Shown piece after piece: positions 53,014 to 63,036 of a stretch of DNA of 64,000 nt (positions within the stretch are counted from its first letter, which is position 1; the number at the start of each line of letters is the position of its first letter). Under the pieces are notes generated by a model, which saw only the letters and a program-made list of their open reading frames with translations, did not search any database and was not told where the DNA came from. The position numbers and the translations under genes are program-made. This stretch comes from Bufo bufo (taxonomy: Eukaryota; Chordata; Amphibia; Anura; Bufonidae): positions 164,149,666 to 164,213,665 of the forward strand of contig NC_053390.1 in the NCBI RefSeq assembly GCF_905171765.1, read 5' to 3'.

Positions 53014-53021
53014 TCCCTGTA

Positions 53022-53707
53022 AATGTTTTGTAAAATAGAAATGTGTTTGATCTAATTAAACCAATATTAGTAGAAGGTCAGGCTCGCACTGGACCACATG
53101 GGTACAGGTGAATCCCCCGGTGGTCCCCTAGCCTTCCACCCTCCTGTACAAGTGGCACATAACACAGTAGACTTACTGCACTACATACATATATTCAATG
53201 TACAGCACCTCAACCAGCCTATGTTCATATAACAAACTTGATAGATTATTGAAGAAACTCCCCAGTTTATTATTATAGACACGATCAGAGTTGAGATTAC
53301 TTCTAGGTATAGAGGAAAGTTGCCAGTGTCCTCTTCTCCCCAGGACCTACCTTCTCAAAGTTGCTGCAGGGACCCCCATATTCAATCATCTGGTAGCATC
53401 TTGCTGCTGTGTGAGCAGGTAATGTATCTGTATGGTGGGCCCCCAAAATACATTTTACTGATGGGCCCTAGGCACCCCAGTCCGACACTGTAGAAGGTAA
53501 TTATGTATCGTTATGAAAGACATCATTAAAATCTCATGCTTAAACTGTGCCAACACAGACAAACATCAGGTCTATCTTGCTTTAGGATATTATAGCTTTA
53601 ACAAAATGAAAATAAAAAATAAAATCTGTAGGCCTATCAAATGCAATGAAAAGGTTGGCTGTTAAATAATCTAAGTATAATTGTTTCAGTTTAAAACAAA
53701 AGTCTTG
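53022..53707. other. No gene seen
   Basis: Putative intron. GGTGGGCCCCCAAAATACAT and GGGCCCTAGGCACCCC near 53430-53480 may be an old repeat end. Confidence 0.4.
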
Positions 53708-53942
53708 TTAAAGCTCTAACAGCATTGCTAAGGAGAGTCTGTCTTCAGCGTTTTACTGAGTTCTGTAGATCCCGGTGTATAACTAGTCAGATGGGCAGTG
53801 ATAGTTGGGCCACATGTCCAATATCAGGGACTGAGCTAGTGATAAGAGGTGGCTGGAAGCCTCTGTATGTTACACCCAGGCAACTTCAGCGCTCAGTAAA
53901 TGCTGAAGACAGATTCTGCTTAGCAGCGCTGTCAGAGCTTTA
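53708..53942. repeat. Palindromic MITE
   Basis: TTAAAGCTCTAACAGC…GTCTGTCTTCAGC at 53708-53750 is inverted at 53899-53942. The middle is unpaired. Confidence 0.75.
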
Positions 53943-55675
53943 CCAAGATGATTCTTTACACCAAGTTTTCTTTATATGCTCATGAATATCCGGTAACTGG
54001 ATACACAGTGATTCTCAAATATATACTTCTTATCCGCATTGCTCCGTATGTGAGCAGTGATGCTGCAGTTTAGCAGGAAATCTATGGTGACATTCACACA
54101 CATCTGTCTCTGCGGAGTATGGATGACATGATGGAGGAAGAACATGGGAGGTTCAGCAGAAGAGTTGCATCTCCAGTTTGTTGCAAGTGGTAATTACTAT
54201 GCAGATATGAAGGCTACAGCCACATATTAGTATGTGGATATGGTGCATAGGCCTCACAAAAAGAAGTGGGGCTGGTAGGACAATTATAATTAATTGCTGG
54301 TAATAAAATGGCCACTCTTTCAATGTGGAATAGTGGAGATGGGAATTGTCATATGCATTTTTTTTTTTGCCATGATTCAAATTCCCGTTTTTTTTATTTG
54401 ATGTACATTTCCTGTACTATAACCTTTACACTTTTATCTAGTTTAGTAGATGTTTGTCTTTGTAACCTTCTATCATCAACACAATGTTTTGCTCAGTCAT
54501 ATATTTCCCAAGTCGCTTACAAACCAGAACAAAAGTGTAAATTCACTTAAGGCCCTTTTACAATGGTTCATTACTAATAATTGACTCATAAACATCCTAC
54601 CAATCAGGTGAAAAAGAAGCAAACTCATTTGTTGGCTGAGCAGATCTTTTATGCAGGGATAAAATATGCTACTTTGTCTGCAGCACTTCTGCCCATGTAA
54701 TTGGGATATGCTGCCGACATAATATGGAAAGGATATGAGAGAAGGGCAGTGTGTGTGATTGCATTAACAATAAATTATTCACCCCCCTTATAACAGTGAA
54801 AATGAAAGTATTAATGAGCATTTATCAAGTTGCATATCATCGGCACCCATTATGGGCAGAGAATATGTCCTGTAAAGGCACCCTTACTTGTCCATTGCTT
54901 ACTGTTTCTGGACCTTTTACATTGTTTCAGTGTTCCTCTAAACAGTTTAGACAGTGAAATACAGGTATTTTATGTGCAAGTATTAAATCTTATAACACAA
55001 CATATGAGAAACTAGAGGACCCCAGGGATGTAATATTTTCTGCTTGTCACTGATATATTTTAAAGGGTAGCTACAGTTTTTTTCCATAAATCAATAATAG
55101 AAGTAAAGATCAGAACCTTTGTAATATATCCTATTTCAGAAAAATGCTTCTTTCTCCACTTATCAGACTCCTTGCTCTTCCTCCTTCGCCAATCATTCTG
55201 AATTTAGTGATAAAAGCTGTACAAAGGAGACTGTACACTGAGAGATCAGATTGCAGCTGTTGCCTATAGAAGGCCATGTGGTCCCATGTTGTCGATACAC
55301 CTAGAGGCTCCACTTTCTATGCAACTGCCGCACCCTCTGCACTTTGACGCGGCCAGGCAATGATGACACTGCCTGGACCTATCAATCAAAGTGCAGAGAG
55401 AGCAGATCCTGTAGGGGTGACGACAAAGCCCCCATTGCTCCTAGAGACTCAATTTTATATATTAAAACTTAATTTTTCTAAGCAATGCGGGCACATAAGA
55501 ACATGGGACCAACACAGATGTCTTCAGCTGTCAAGTAACAGGTCAGCCAGTTTTTTAGGTACAAATCTGCTGCCCTTTAACTGGAGTGATTTACATGTGT
55601 ATATAATTGAACTTATCCCCCATCTCCTCTAAATGAATGGAGTGGTTAGTCAGGCTTGCATGCAGCTGCTCCATT
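53943..55675. other. No gene seen; long single-copy-looking stretch
   Basis: AT-rich, with a T run at 54359-54368. No convincing exon or repeat was found, although splice-like words occur (for example AG near 54170). Probably intron of the candidate gene. Confidence 0.4.
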
Positions 55676-55765
55676 TTAGTAACATAGTTTATAAGGCTGA
55701 AAAAAGACATTTGTCGATCCAGTTCAGCCGGTTATTCTGCAAGTTGATCCAGGATACGTTTTTTT
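55676..55765 (+). repeat. Short interspersed repeat fragment
   Basis: AAGGCTGAAAAAAGACATTT, then GATCCAGTTCAGCCGGTTAT, matches a SINE-like frog repeat I recall. T and G runs follow at 55759-55787. Confidence 0.5.
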
Positions 55766-55982
55766 TTTTTTTTTGGGGGGGGGGGGGCTCCATGGTTTAT
55801 AAGGACCCTGTTCTTGTGATCATGGAAGTCCCAGTGGTACCCAGCTTTACGTAAGTTTACAGAATGAATTTAAATGATGAAAATATGGCTTTATGAAGAG
55901 AAGGTCATACACTTTAAACAATCATAGTAAGTACATTTCTCGTTGTAGAGCACTGACAATATTCTAATGATTGTCATTACAG

Positions 55983-56060
55983 ATATACCATCCGCATTTA
56001 GCAATCTGTGGCACTGGTGACCCATGTGAAACCATACTGATAGATGGAAGATTTCCCAAT
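55983..56060 (+). CDS. Candidate internal coding exon, 78 bp
   Basis: Acceptor CTAATGATTGTCATTACAG and donor CCCAAT|GTAAGTAT are both strong. One frame is open for all 26 codons, IYHPHLAICGTGDPCETILI then DGRFPN, in phase 0 at both ends; the other two frames have stops. It lies directly left of a Tc1 insertion, in non-repeat sequence. I cannot name the family. It is the best single exon candidate in the window after the promoter block. Confidence 0.45.
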
Positions 56061-56415
56061 GTAAGTATATGTATACTATTTGGTAATAGCACAATGGGTG
56101 GGTAACAGAGTCACATATCTATACATTGAGGAACAGAAGTATTTGAACACCCTGCGATTTTGCAAGTTCTCCCACTTAGAAATCAAGGAGGGGTCTGAAA
56201 TTGACATTCTAGTTTTTTTTTCAGGAAATCACATTGTTTGATATTTAAAGAATTTATTTGTCTTTCACGGCAAGAATTCTGCCTCTCAAAGACCTGTTAC
56301 TGTGCCTTTAAAAAGCCCACCTCTTCTCCACTCATTAATCTAACTTAGTAGCACCTGTCTGAGCTCTTTAAAGACCCCTGTCCACCCCACAGTCAGTCAG
56401 ACGCCAACTACTACC

Positions 56416-57474
56416 ATGGGCAAGACCAAAGAGCTGTCAAAAGACACCAGAGACAAAATTGTGGACCTCCACAAGGCTGGAAAGGGCTACGGGGCAATTG
56501 CCAAGCAGCTTGGTGAAAATAGATCAACTGTTGGAGCAATTGTTAGAAAATGGAAGAGGCTAAAGACTGTCAGTCTCCCTCGGACTAGGGCTCCATGCAA
56601 GATCTCACCTTGTGGGGTATCACTGATAATAAGAAAGGTGAGGAATCAGCCCAGAACTACAAGGGAGGAGCTGGTCAATGACATGAAGAGATCTGGGACC
56701 ACAGTTTCAAAGGTCACTGTCGGTAGAACACTACGCCGTCATGGTTTCAAATCATGCATTGCACGGAAGGTTCCCCTGCTCAAGTCATCACATGTCCAGG
56801 CCCATCTGAAGTTTGCCAATGACCATGTAGATGATCCAGAGGAGGCATGGGAGGAAGTCATGTGGTCAGATGAGACCAAAGTAGAACTTTTTGGTCAAAA
56901 CTTCACTCGTCTTGTTTGGAGGAAAAAGAAGGATGAGTTGCATCCCAAGAACACCATCCCTACTGTGAAGCATGGGGTTGGTAGCATCATGCTTTGGGGG
57001 TGCTTTTCTGCAAAGGGGACAGGACGACTGCACTGTATTAAGGAGAGGATGAATTATTGTGAGATTTTGAGCAACAACCTCCTTCCCTCAGTCAGAGCAT
57101 TGAAGATGAGTCGTGGCTGGGTCTTCCAACATGACAACGACTTGAAGCACACAGCCAGGATAACCAAGGAGTGTCTGGGTGTGAAGCATATCAAGGTTCT
57201 GGAGTGACCTAGCCAGTCTCTAGACCTAAATCCAATAGAACATCTTTGGAGGGAGCTGAAACTCTGTGTTGCTCAGCGACAGCCCCGAAACCTGACAGAT
57301 CTAGAGAAGATCTGTGCGGAGGAGTGGGCCAAAATCCCTGTTGCAGTGTGTGCAAACCTGGTTAAGAACTACAGGAAACATTTGACCTCTAATTGCAAAC
57401 AAAGGCTTCTGTACCAAATATTCACATTTTCTCAGGTGTTCAAATACTTATGTTCAGCAGTGCAAGACAAATAA
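56416..57474 (+). pseudogene. Tc1-like DD34E transposase with a single nonsense codon
   Basis: [20 protein letters not shown] opens the HTH region ([20 protein letters not shown]), with LPRTRAP as hook. Catalytic D152 ([10 protein letters not shown]), D240 ([11 protein letters not shown]) and E275 ([10 protein letters not shown]), spacing 34. The frame is continuous for 353 codons except a TGA at 57205-57207, after KVLE, where the family has W: one G-to-A change. The usual SPDLNP is S-L-D-L-N-P here. The last 20 or so codons run into the terminal repeat. Slightly degraded, so fairly young. Confidence 0.93.
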
Positions 57475-57507
57475 ATTCTTTAAAAATCATACAATGTGAT
57501 TTCCTGA

Positions 57508-57518
57508 GATAGAGAGAG

Positions 57519-57564
<46 letters not shown>

Positions 57565-57575
57565 TATATAATAAA
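57508..57575. repeat. (GA)n(TA)n microsatellite in the Tc1 right end
   Basis: GATAGAGAGAGAGAG followed by about 20 TA units. Confidence 0.95.
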
Positions 57576-57592
57576 TTCTGTTCCTCACTGTA

Positions 57593-58866
57593 TATTATAT
57601 GTAATATGCAAGCTCCACTCATTTCTGTGGCTAACCCCTCCCTGGCTGCTTTGATTGACAGGGCTAGGCCATGGCAAAGCAGTATGGAAGGGGCTGCTCA
57701 CAGAAAGGAGCATTATACTGTCCTCCTACACGTTAGCACGGTGTGTAATCTGACATGTAGCTAAACCCCCTGTCTTAAGAAAAAAGGCAGTGGAGCTTTA
57801 ACTTTCTCTTTATTGCTAGTAGACTGTGACAGGAAAGGTGAAACTACAGAATAAAACAGTAGTATTTCAGAACATAAATATTCATAATACATAGCATGAA
57901 TACAGAATATCTGCTATACATACAGTATATGAGGTAATGCAATGACAATAAGCTATCAAATACAAGAAACATATAATAAACTACAGTGCAATGTCACATA
58001 GTGTCCTTAAAGACTATGCTTGTAACAGGCTGTAAAAACAGATGATGCGCAGGAAAACAAGCGAGAGTGGCTTCTCACACAGACATAAAATGGTGGTTTG
58101 CTTTTAAACCAGCTCAAGACACAAAGAACCAGGAAGTACCCATAATGCACTGGGAACTGAGGCAAACGAAATACACAAACTCACCAGTATATGGTGCTGT
58201 TACCACACAATATAATGCAGATGAAATGCAACACAGGTAAATTGCAATGTCTAAACTGATAAAAACACAGAAATAATTGAATTTGCATCTGAGGACAGAA
58301 CAAGCATAAAAGGTCTATTTGGCATATTAATAAAAAGTATCATAACTCAGGAATAGAGCCTCTGATTAACAAAACAAAAACAGTGTTTTAATCAGGTGAA
58401 CCACAGCTGTGTGTCTATGCAAACAGTTGGATAGAGAGGTCGCTGGTGACAGATTCCCTTTTAAGGTTCTGGAGGGCAAAACAACATCCTGGGGCTGTGG
58501 AAGAAATCTAATTTACCATCTCATATGGGATAGATTTCTTTCCTACCTGGACTGGTGCTTTTTCTGTGTTACATAATATTTGGGCGAAAGAAGGAACTTT
58601 TACACATTTGAAAAGGTCACTTGCCTTTTCATCTTCATGTGCAAGTGTGAAGAGGACAAGTCATGATTCACAAGCTACATTCTACCTTGGTTGGATGCTG
58701 CATTGCCACAGAGTGGTAGCATTAATACTGCAAAAAGAAATTTAAAAAAATGTGTATTAAATTAGTAGCCATAAAGGTTCTTCTTGTTCCTGTGGAAGAC
58801 ATGGGGCAAGACTACTGTTCAGCTTAATAATTCTGCCTGAAAATAAGCTTGAACAATCTAGACTGC
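57593..58866. other. No gene seen
   Basis: AT-rich. AGATTCCCTTTTAAGG near 58450 resembles an inverted TTAA-MITE end. GTGCAATGTCACATAGTGTC and neighbouring sequence may be an unrecognised repeat. No coding frame supported. Confidence 0.4.
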
Positions 58867-58870
58867 TTAA

Positions 58871-59337
58871 AGAGGACCTTTCACTAGAATAAAAAATGTA
58901 AACTAAGTATACAGACATGGAGAGCGGTGCCCAGGGATCTCCCTGCACTTACTATTATCCCTGGGCGCCGCTCCGTTCTCCCGGTATAGGCTCCGGTATC
59001 TTCATATGTTCGGCTCAACTTGGTGGAGCCTGCCGGCGTCTCCTTCTCCCAGGCTGTAGCGCTGGCCAATCGCAGCGCTCAGCTCATAGCCTGAGTTTTT
59101 TTTTTTTTTTCTCTCAGGCTATGAGCTGAGCGCTGCGATTGGCCAGCGCTACAGCCTGGGAGAAGGAGACGCCGGCAGGCTCCACCAAGTTGAGCCGAAC
59201 ATATGAAGATACCGGAGCCTATACCGGGAGAACGGAGCGGCGCCCAGGGATAATAGTAAGTGCAGGGAGATCCCTGGGCACCGCTCTCCATGTCTGTATA
59301 CTTAGTTTACATTTTTTATTCTAGTGAAAGGCCCTCT
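58871..59337. mobile_element. TTAA palindromic MITE, copy 2
   Basis: TTAA at 58867-58870 and 59338-59341; ends AGAGGACCTTTCACTAG and its inverse with one change. The halves are almost perfect inverted copies around a T run at 59097-59111, so both strands show the same 59-residue frame. Shares …CATGGAGAGCGGTGCCC… arms with 13626-14097. Confidence 0.9.
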
Positions 59338-59341
59338 TTAA

Positions 59342-59853
59342 AGCTGTAGCGGAGATGGGAGTACTCCATTAAGAGATCACTGATTGAACCTGCCTTGCGT
59401 GGTTAAAAAGTTTAAAGAACATCTTGTGGTCAAGCTCTTATAGGGTAATTCTGGGGGGGGGGGGGGGGAGAAGTTTTGTTCAGATCTCTGGTGGACTCAT
59501 ACCCCATGCCGTTACTTCCCTTAGACATGCCATTTTTTTTTCTTTCTCACTGTCCCCTTTCTGACATGGTGCATAATTGTGTACTGCCCTGAGTCATATA
59601 AGATGCTCCAAAACACATGGCAGATTCAGTATGTGCCAGATTTATTACCCGGTTGTGCACCCTGTTAATAAATATGCTGTAGTCTTAAAACACTGCCAGG
59701 ATGGACTTGCTAGTGTTTTACAAATCCTTTCATGGTAGAAAACTGTCACAAATGAGTTGTGCATAGTACAACTCAAAAGCCTTCGCCACTTTTTCCAACA
59801 CCTAAATCTAGAAAGTACAGACTGTGACCATCTTTAATTTGACATTTAACATA
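59342..59853. other. No gene seen
   Basis: Contains a G run at 59453-59470. No repeats or frames that I can support. Confidence 0.45.
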
Positions 59854-59857
59854 TTAA

Positions 59858-60545
59858 AGGGATTATCTCACTTCAGCAAATGGCATTAATCATGTAGATA
59901 TTGTTAAAAACAAGTCATGTACTAATGTATTGTGATGGTCCATATTGCTTCCTTCACTGGTTTGATTTTTTTCATCTCATTATATATTTCTCGTTACCAT
60001 GGTTACGGCCACCCAATAATCCAGCAGCAATGGCCATGCTTGCACACTGTAGAAAAAACCTTCGGCCTATGTGCACTGCATGCCACCAGAGAGGCGGGTG
60101 CTTTTTCCTATAGTGTATAAGCACGACCACCACTGATGGATTGTAGGGTGGCCATAACCATGGAAATGAGAAATGTAGAACTGAGAAGGCCACACATGCT
60201 CAGTTTCATTCATCAACTGCCTCCTGAGCTATGATAGGGAGAGAGCTACAGAAGAAAGACACGCCTCCTGAAGACACTCCCCTTGACCTGTCAGCTTGCT
60301 TTAAATCTAGCAGAACAATGTATGGGGATGCTCTGGATCCATGTGAGGTACAGGGCTGGTTCTAGATTTGTTAGAGGTTGTCATGTACTATATGATGTCT
60401 GATTTTCATTTTTTATATTAGCCATGGGATAACCCCTTTTAAGCCAGCAAAGGATGGAATATGGACAATCACAATACATTAGTAAGTTCCTTGAATTAAC
60501 CTAATCTACATGATAAACGCGATTTGCTGAAGTGAGACAACCCCT
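59858..60545. mobile_element. TTAA MITE (GATTATCTCACTTCAGC)
   Basis: TTAA at 59854-59857 and 60546-60549. Ends AGGGATTATCTCACTTCAGC and GCTGAAGTGAGACAACCCCT are inverted. An inner inverted block GGTTACGGCCACCC…GGGTGGCCATAACC lies at 60001-60160. The related fragment is at 49410. Confidence 0.8.
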
Positions 60546-60674
60546 TTAAATACATTGTTATAACAAACGTTATATTGACACTTAACACAACAAAATCCAT
60601 TGAAACAGTTGTTAAAGTTTGCTACAATTGTTTATTTAACACATCATGAGTGTCAAGATAAAAATCTGTCTTTT

Positions 60675-60811
60675 AGAAGCTTCTTAAAAGGGTTTTAAGG
60701 GAGTTTTATACTAATGACCATATCCTGGATATGTCATCAGTATCTGATCGGTGGGGTTAAATACCTGGGTGCTCATAGTAGCGCTGCAGCCTTCTTTCAG
60801 CTTTGCCTAGG
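60675..60811. repeat. Fragment of the GATCGGTGGGG repeat
   Basis: GTCATCAGTATCTGATCGGT then GTAGCGCTGCAGCCTTC; same family as 45118. Interrupted at 60812 by a hAT-like end. Confidence 0.55.
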
Positions 60812-61100
60812 CCAGTGGTCGGCAAGCCGCGGCTCGCGAGCCACATGCGGCTCTTTACACACATTAATGCGGCTCTTCTGCAGGGCTCCAGATGCCATTT
60901 GCGACTGGACCCGCCGCAGCTCTGCTCAATACAGCGGCGGGCACAGGAGATGATTGTTCTTAGCAGCGCAGGAGGAGTCTCTCCCTCCCCCCCTGTGCTG
61001 CTACCCCCGCCGCTGCCAATAAGAAGAGATGGGAGGAGGAGAGGAGGGGAGGGGCTGTGGCCACTGTGCCACCAATGAAGAACCTCTGTGACAGGGAGCC
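60812..61100 (+). repeat. hAT-like repeat left part (CAGTGGTCGGCAAGCCG)
   Basis: CAGTGGTCGGCAAGCCGCGG with CTCGCGAGCCACATGCGGCT is a widespread vertebrate hAT repeat start. The right end and duplication were not located; the palindrome at 61114 may be its interior. Confidence 0.5.
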
Positions 61101-61113
61101 GATTGTATAAGAA

Positions 61114-61612
61114 TCGTTGGTGGCACAGTGCCCCCCCCCCCAGTATAATAAACGTTGGCACAGTGCGCGCCCCCCCCCCCCCCCAGTATAATAAACGTTG
61201 GTGGCACAGTGGGAAGTGCCAATGAGGGTTAAAAATAATAAAAGAAAATTAACTCGCCTCCTCCAGTTGATCAGGTAGCTGCCGGTCTCCTGTTCTTACT
61301 TCTTTCTAGTTTCTTCAGGACCTGTGGTGACGTCACTGAGCTCATCACATGGCCCATTACCATGGTGATGGATCATGTGATGAGCACAGTGATGTCACCA
61401 CAGGTCCTGCGTCCTGAAGAAACTAGAAAGAAGTAAGAACAGGAGACGATCAATTGGAGGAGGTGAGTTAATTTATTTTTTTATTTTTTAACCCTCATTG
61501 GCACTGCCCACTGCGCCACCAATGTTTATTATATTGAGGGGGGGCGCACTGCGCCACCAATGTTTATTATATTGGGGTGATGGGGGGGCGCACTGCGCCA
61601 CCAATGTTTATT
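61114..61612. repeat. Palindrome with mirrored minisatellite arms
   Basis: Centre near 61357 (CATCACATGGCCC…GATCATGTGATG). Arms share AAGAAACTAGAAAGAAGTAA and its inverse, and on the far sides tandem units ACCAATGTTTATTATATTG (plus) and its inverse AGTATAATAAACGTTGG. C runs (61129-61141, 61162-61178) on one side face G runs on the other. Confidence 0.8.
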
Positions 61613-61619
61613 ATATTGA

Positions 61620-62215
61620 CCTTCTACTATGCATTCTGTATTCAGAATGCTATTATTTTCCCTTATAACAATGTTATAAGGGAAAATAATACAGTGAATA
61701 GACTTTCATCCTAGGAACCATGCGTGAAAATCGCACTTGCTTGCGATTTTCACACAGCCCCATTAACTTCTATGGGGCCTGCGTTGCGCGAAAAACGCAC
61801 AACAGAGCATGCTGCGATTTTCACGCAACGCACAAGTGATGTGTGAAAATCACCGCTCATGTGCACAGCCCCATAGAAGTGAATGGGTCTGGGTCTGGAT
61901 TTAGTGCGGGCGCATTCCAGTATTTTGAATGCCGGATCCAGCACTAATACATTCCTATGGGGAAAAATGCCGGAGCCGGCATTCAGGCAAATCTTCATTT
62001 TTTTTTCGCCGGAGATAAAACCGTAGCATGCTACGGTTTTATCTTTTGCCTGATCAGTCAAAATGACTGAACTGAAGACATCCTGATGCATCCTGAACGG
62101 ATTACTCTCCATTCAGAATGCATGGGGATAAAACTGATCAGTTATTTTCCGGTATAGAGCCCCTGTGACGGAACTCAGTGCCGGAAATGAAAAACGCTAA
62201 TGTGAAAGTACTTTA
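61620..62215. repeat. Interspersed repeats with short palindromes
   Basis: TATTATTTTCCCTTATAACA is followed by its inverse (61645-61690). GATTTTCACACAGCCCCATT and later AGCCCCATAGAAGTGAATGG relate it to 13330-14215. AAAACCGTAGCATGCTACGG is another perfect palindrome (62018-62042). Confidence 0.55.
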
Positions 62216-62500
62216 AAATATTAAGTTTAAATCCCCCCCTTTCCCAATTTTACATATAAAATATATAAACAATAAATAAATAAACATATTACATAGCCTT
62301 TTTAGTCACTTTGTCACCCCAAAAAATAGCATAGGACTGTTCTATTATGCGCCGAATGTTTCATAAAATGCGAAATGCACGCAGCTTTTTTTGGTGTTTT
62401 TTTTTTTTTGTTGCACGGTATTGAGTATCACAATACTTTTTTATGGTGACGAAAGCGAATCAAAATTTTGGTTTCAAAACAACCCTACGCCGATCTGATC
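62216..62500. other. No gene seen
   Basis: AT-rich with a T run at 62396-62409; probably part of the following repeat. Confidence 0.35.
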
Positions 62501-63000
62501 GGCGTAGCGTTGTCACGATACCAAAATTTTGATTCAGTTTCGATTTGGCGACTAAAAATTTGATTTGGCTCCTAAATTTTTCAGTTCAGGAGACAATGGC
62601 TACTAGGAATTTTTTTTAGTCTGGAGCACTGTTCTGTGTGCCGGGCGCCCGCTCCCCTCCCTCCTCTCGGGGGCGGCAGCCTGCGGCTGTCCTGCCTACA
62701 TGTGTGCCGTGCGGCGCTCAGGCCAAAGGAGGTGTCACTGACTGTCAGTGGGGCCGAGGCGGAGGGATGCGAGGAGGCGGAGCTGCTCTGTCTGCTATGG
62801 CCTGTAAAAGCTGCCCCTCCAGGCTGGCAGCAGAAGAACACAGTCACAGAGTAACACTGAGGCACGACTTGTTGGAACTTGGCCGACCCTGCTGGACTCT
62901 AGTCTGGACTCTGGAGAAGACACCTTAAGGCAGAGCCAGCTGAGATTGGAGCCAGGACCAGACCGACCCCACTCCAGCCAGACCCCAGTGATATATCAGG
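62501..63000. repeat. GC-rich interspersed repeat
   Basis: GCGTAGCGTTGTCACGATAC then CCAAAATTTTGATTCAG is a frog repeat I recognise. The following CpG-rich part (62620-62800) looks island-like but appears to belong to the repeat, so I do not call a promoter. Confidence 0.45.
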
Positions 63001-63036
63001 TACCGACTCCAACATTGTCCCTCATCATGTCCCCCC

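Larger units (their letters stand above)
51457..53019 (+). mobile_element. Tc1/mariner DD37E transposon, apparently intact
   Basis: TA at 51455-51456 and 53020-53021. Each end carries two direct copies of GTGCA.AATTATTAGGCAA: outer 51463-51482 and inner 51637-51658 on the left, inner 52808-52829 and outer 52994-53013 inverted on the right. This IR/DR arrangement is known from Tc1-type elements such as Sleeping Beauty. It encloses one uninterrupted transposase gene. Confidence 0.93.
56124..57590 (+). mobile_element. Tc1-like transposon, nearly intact
   Basis: Starts CATTGAGGAACAGAAGTATT, ends with the inverse AATTCTGTTCCTCACTG; TA at 56122-56123 and 57591-57592. A (TA)n expansion lies just inside the right end. 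Confidence 0.92.

Noticed and set aside
55806..55853. Possible exon with donor CTTTAC|GTAAGT
   Set aside because: The donor is good, but the only upstream AG follows a poly-G tract and a repeat, and the phase does not join the neighbouring candidate exons.
58917..59291. Identical 59-60 residue proteins on both strands
   Set aside because: Consequence of the near-perfect palindrome of the TTAA MITE.
62620..62800. CpG-dense stretch resembling a promoter
   Set aside because: Part of an interspersed repeat recognised on both sides; no splice donor follows in a convincing context.
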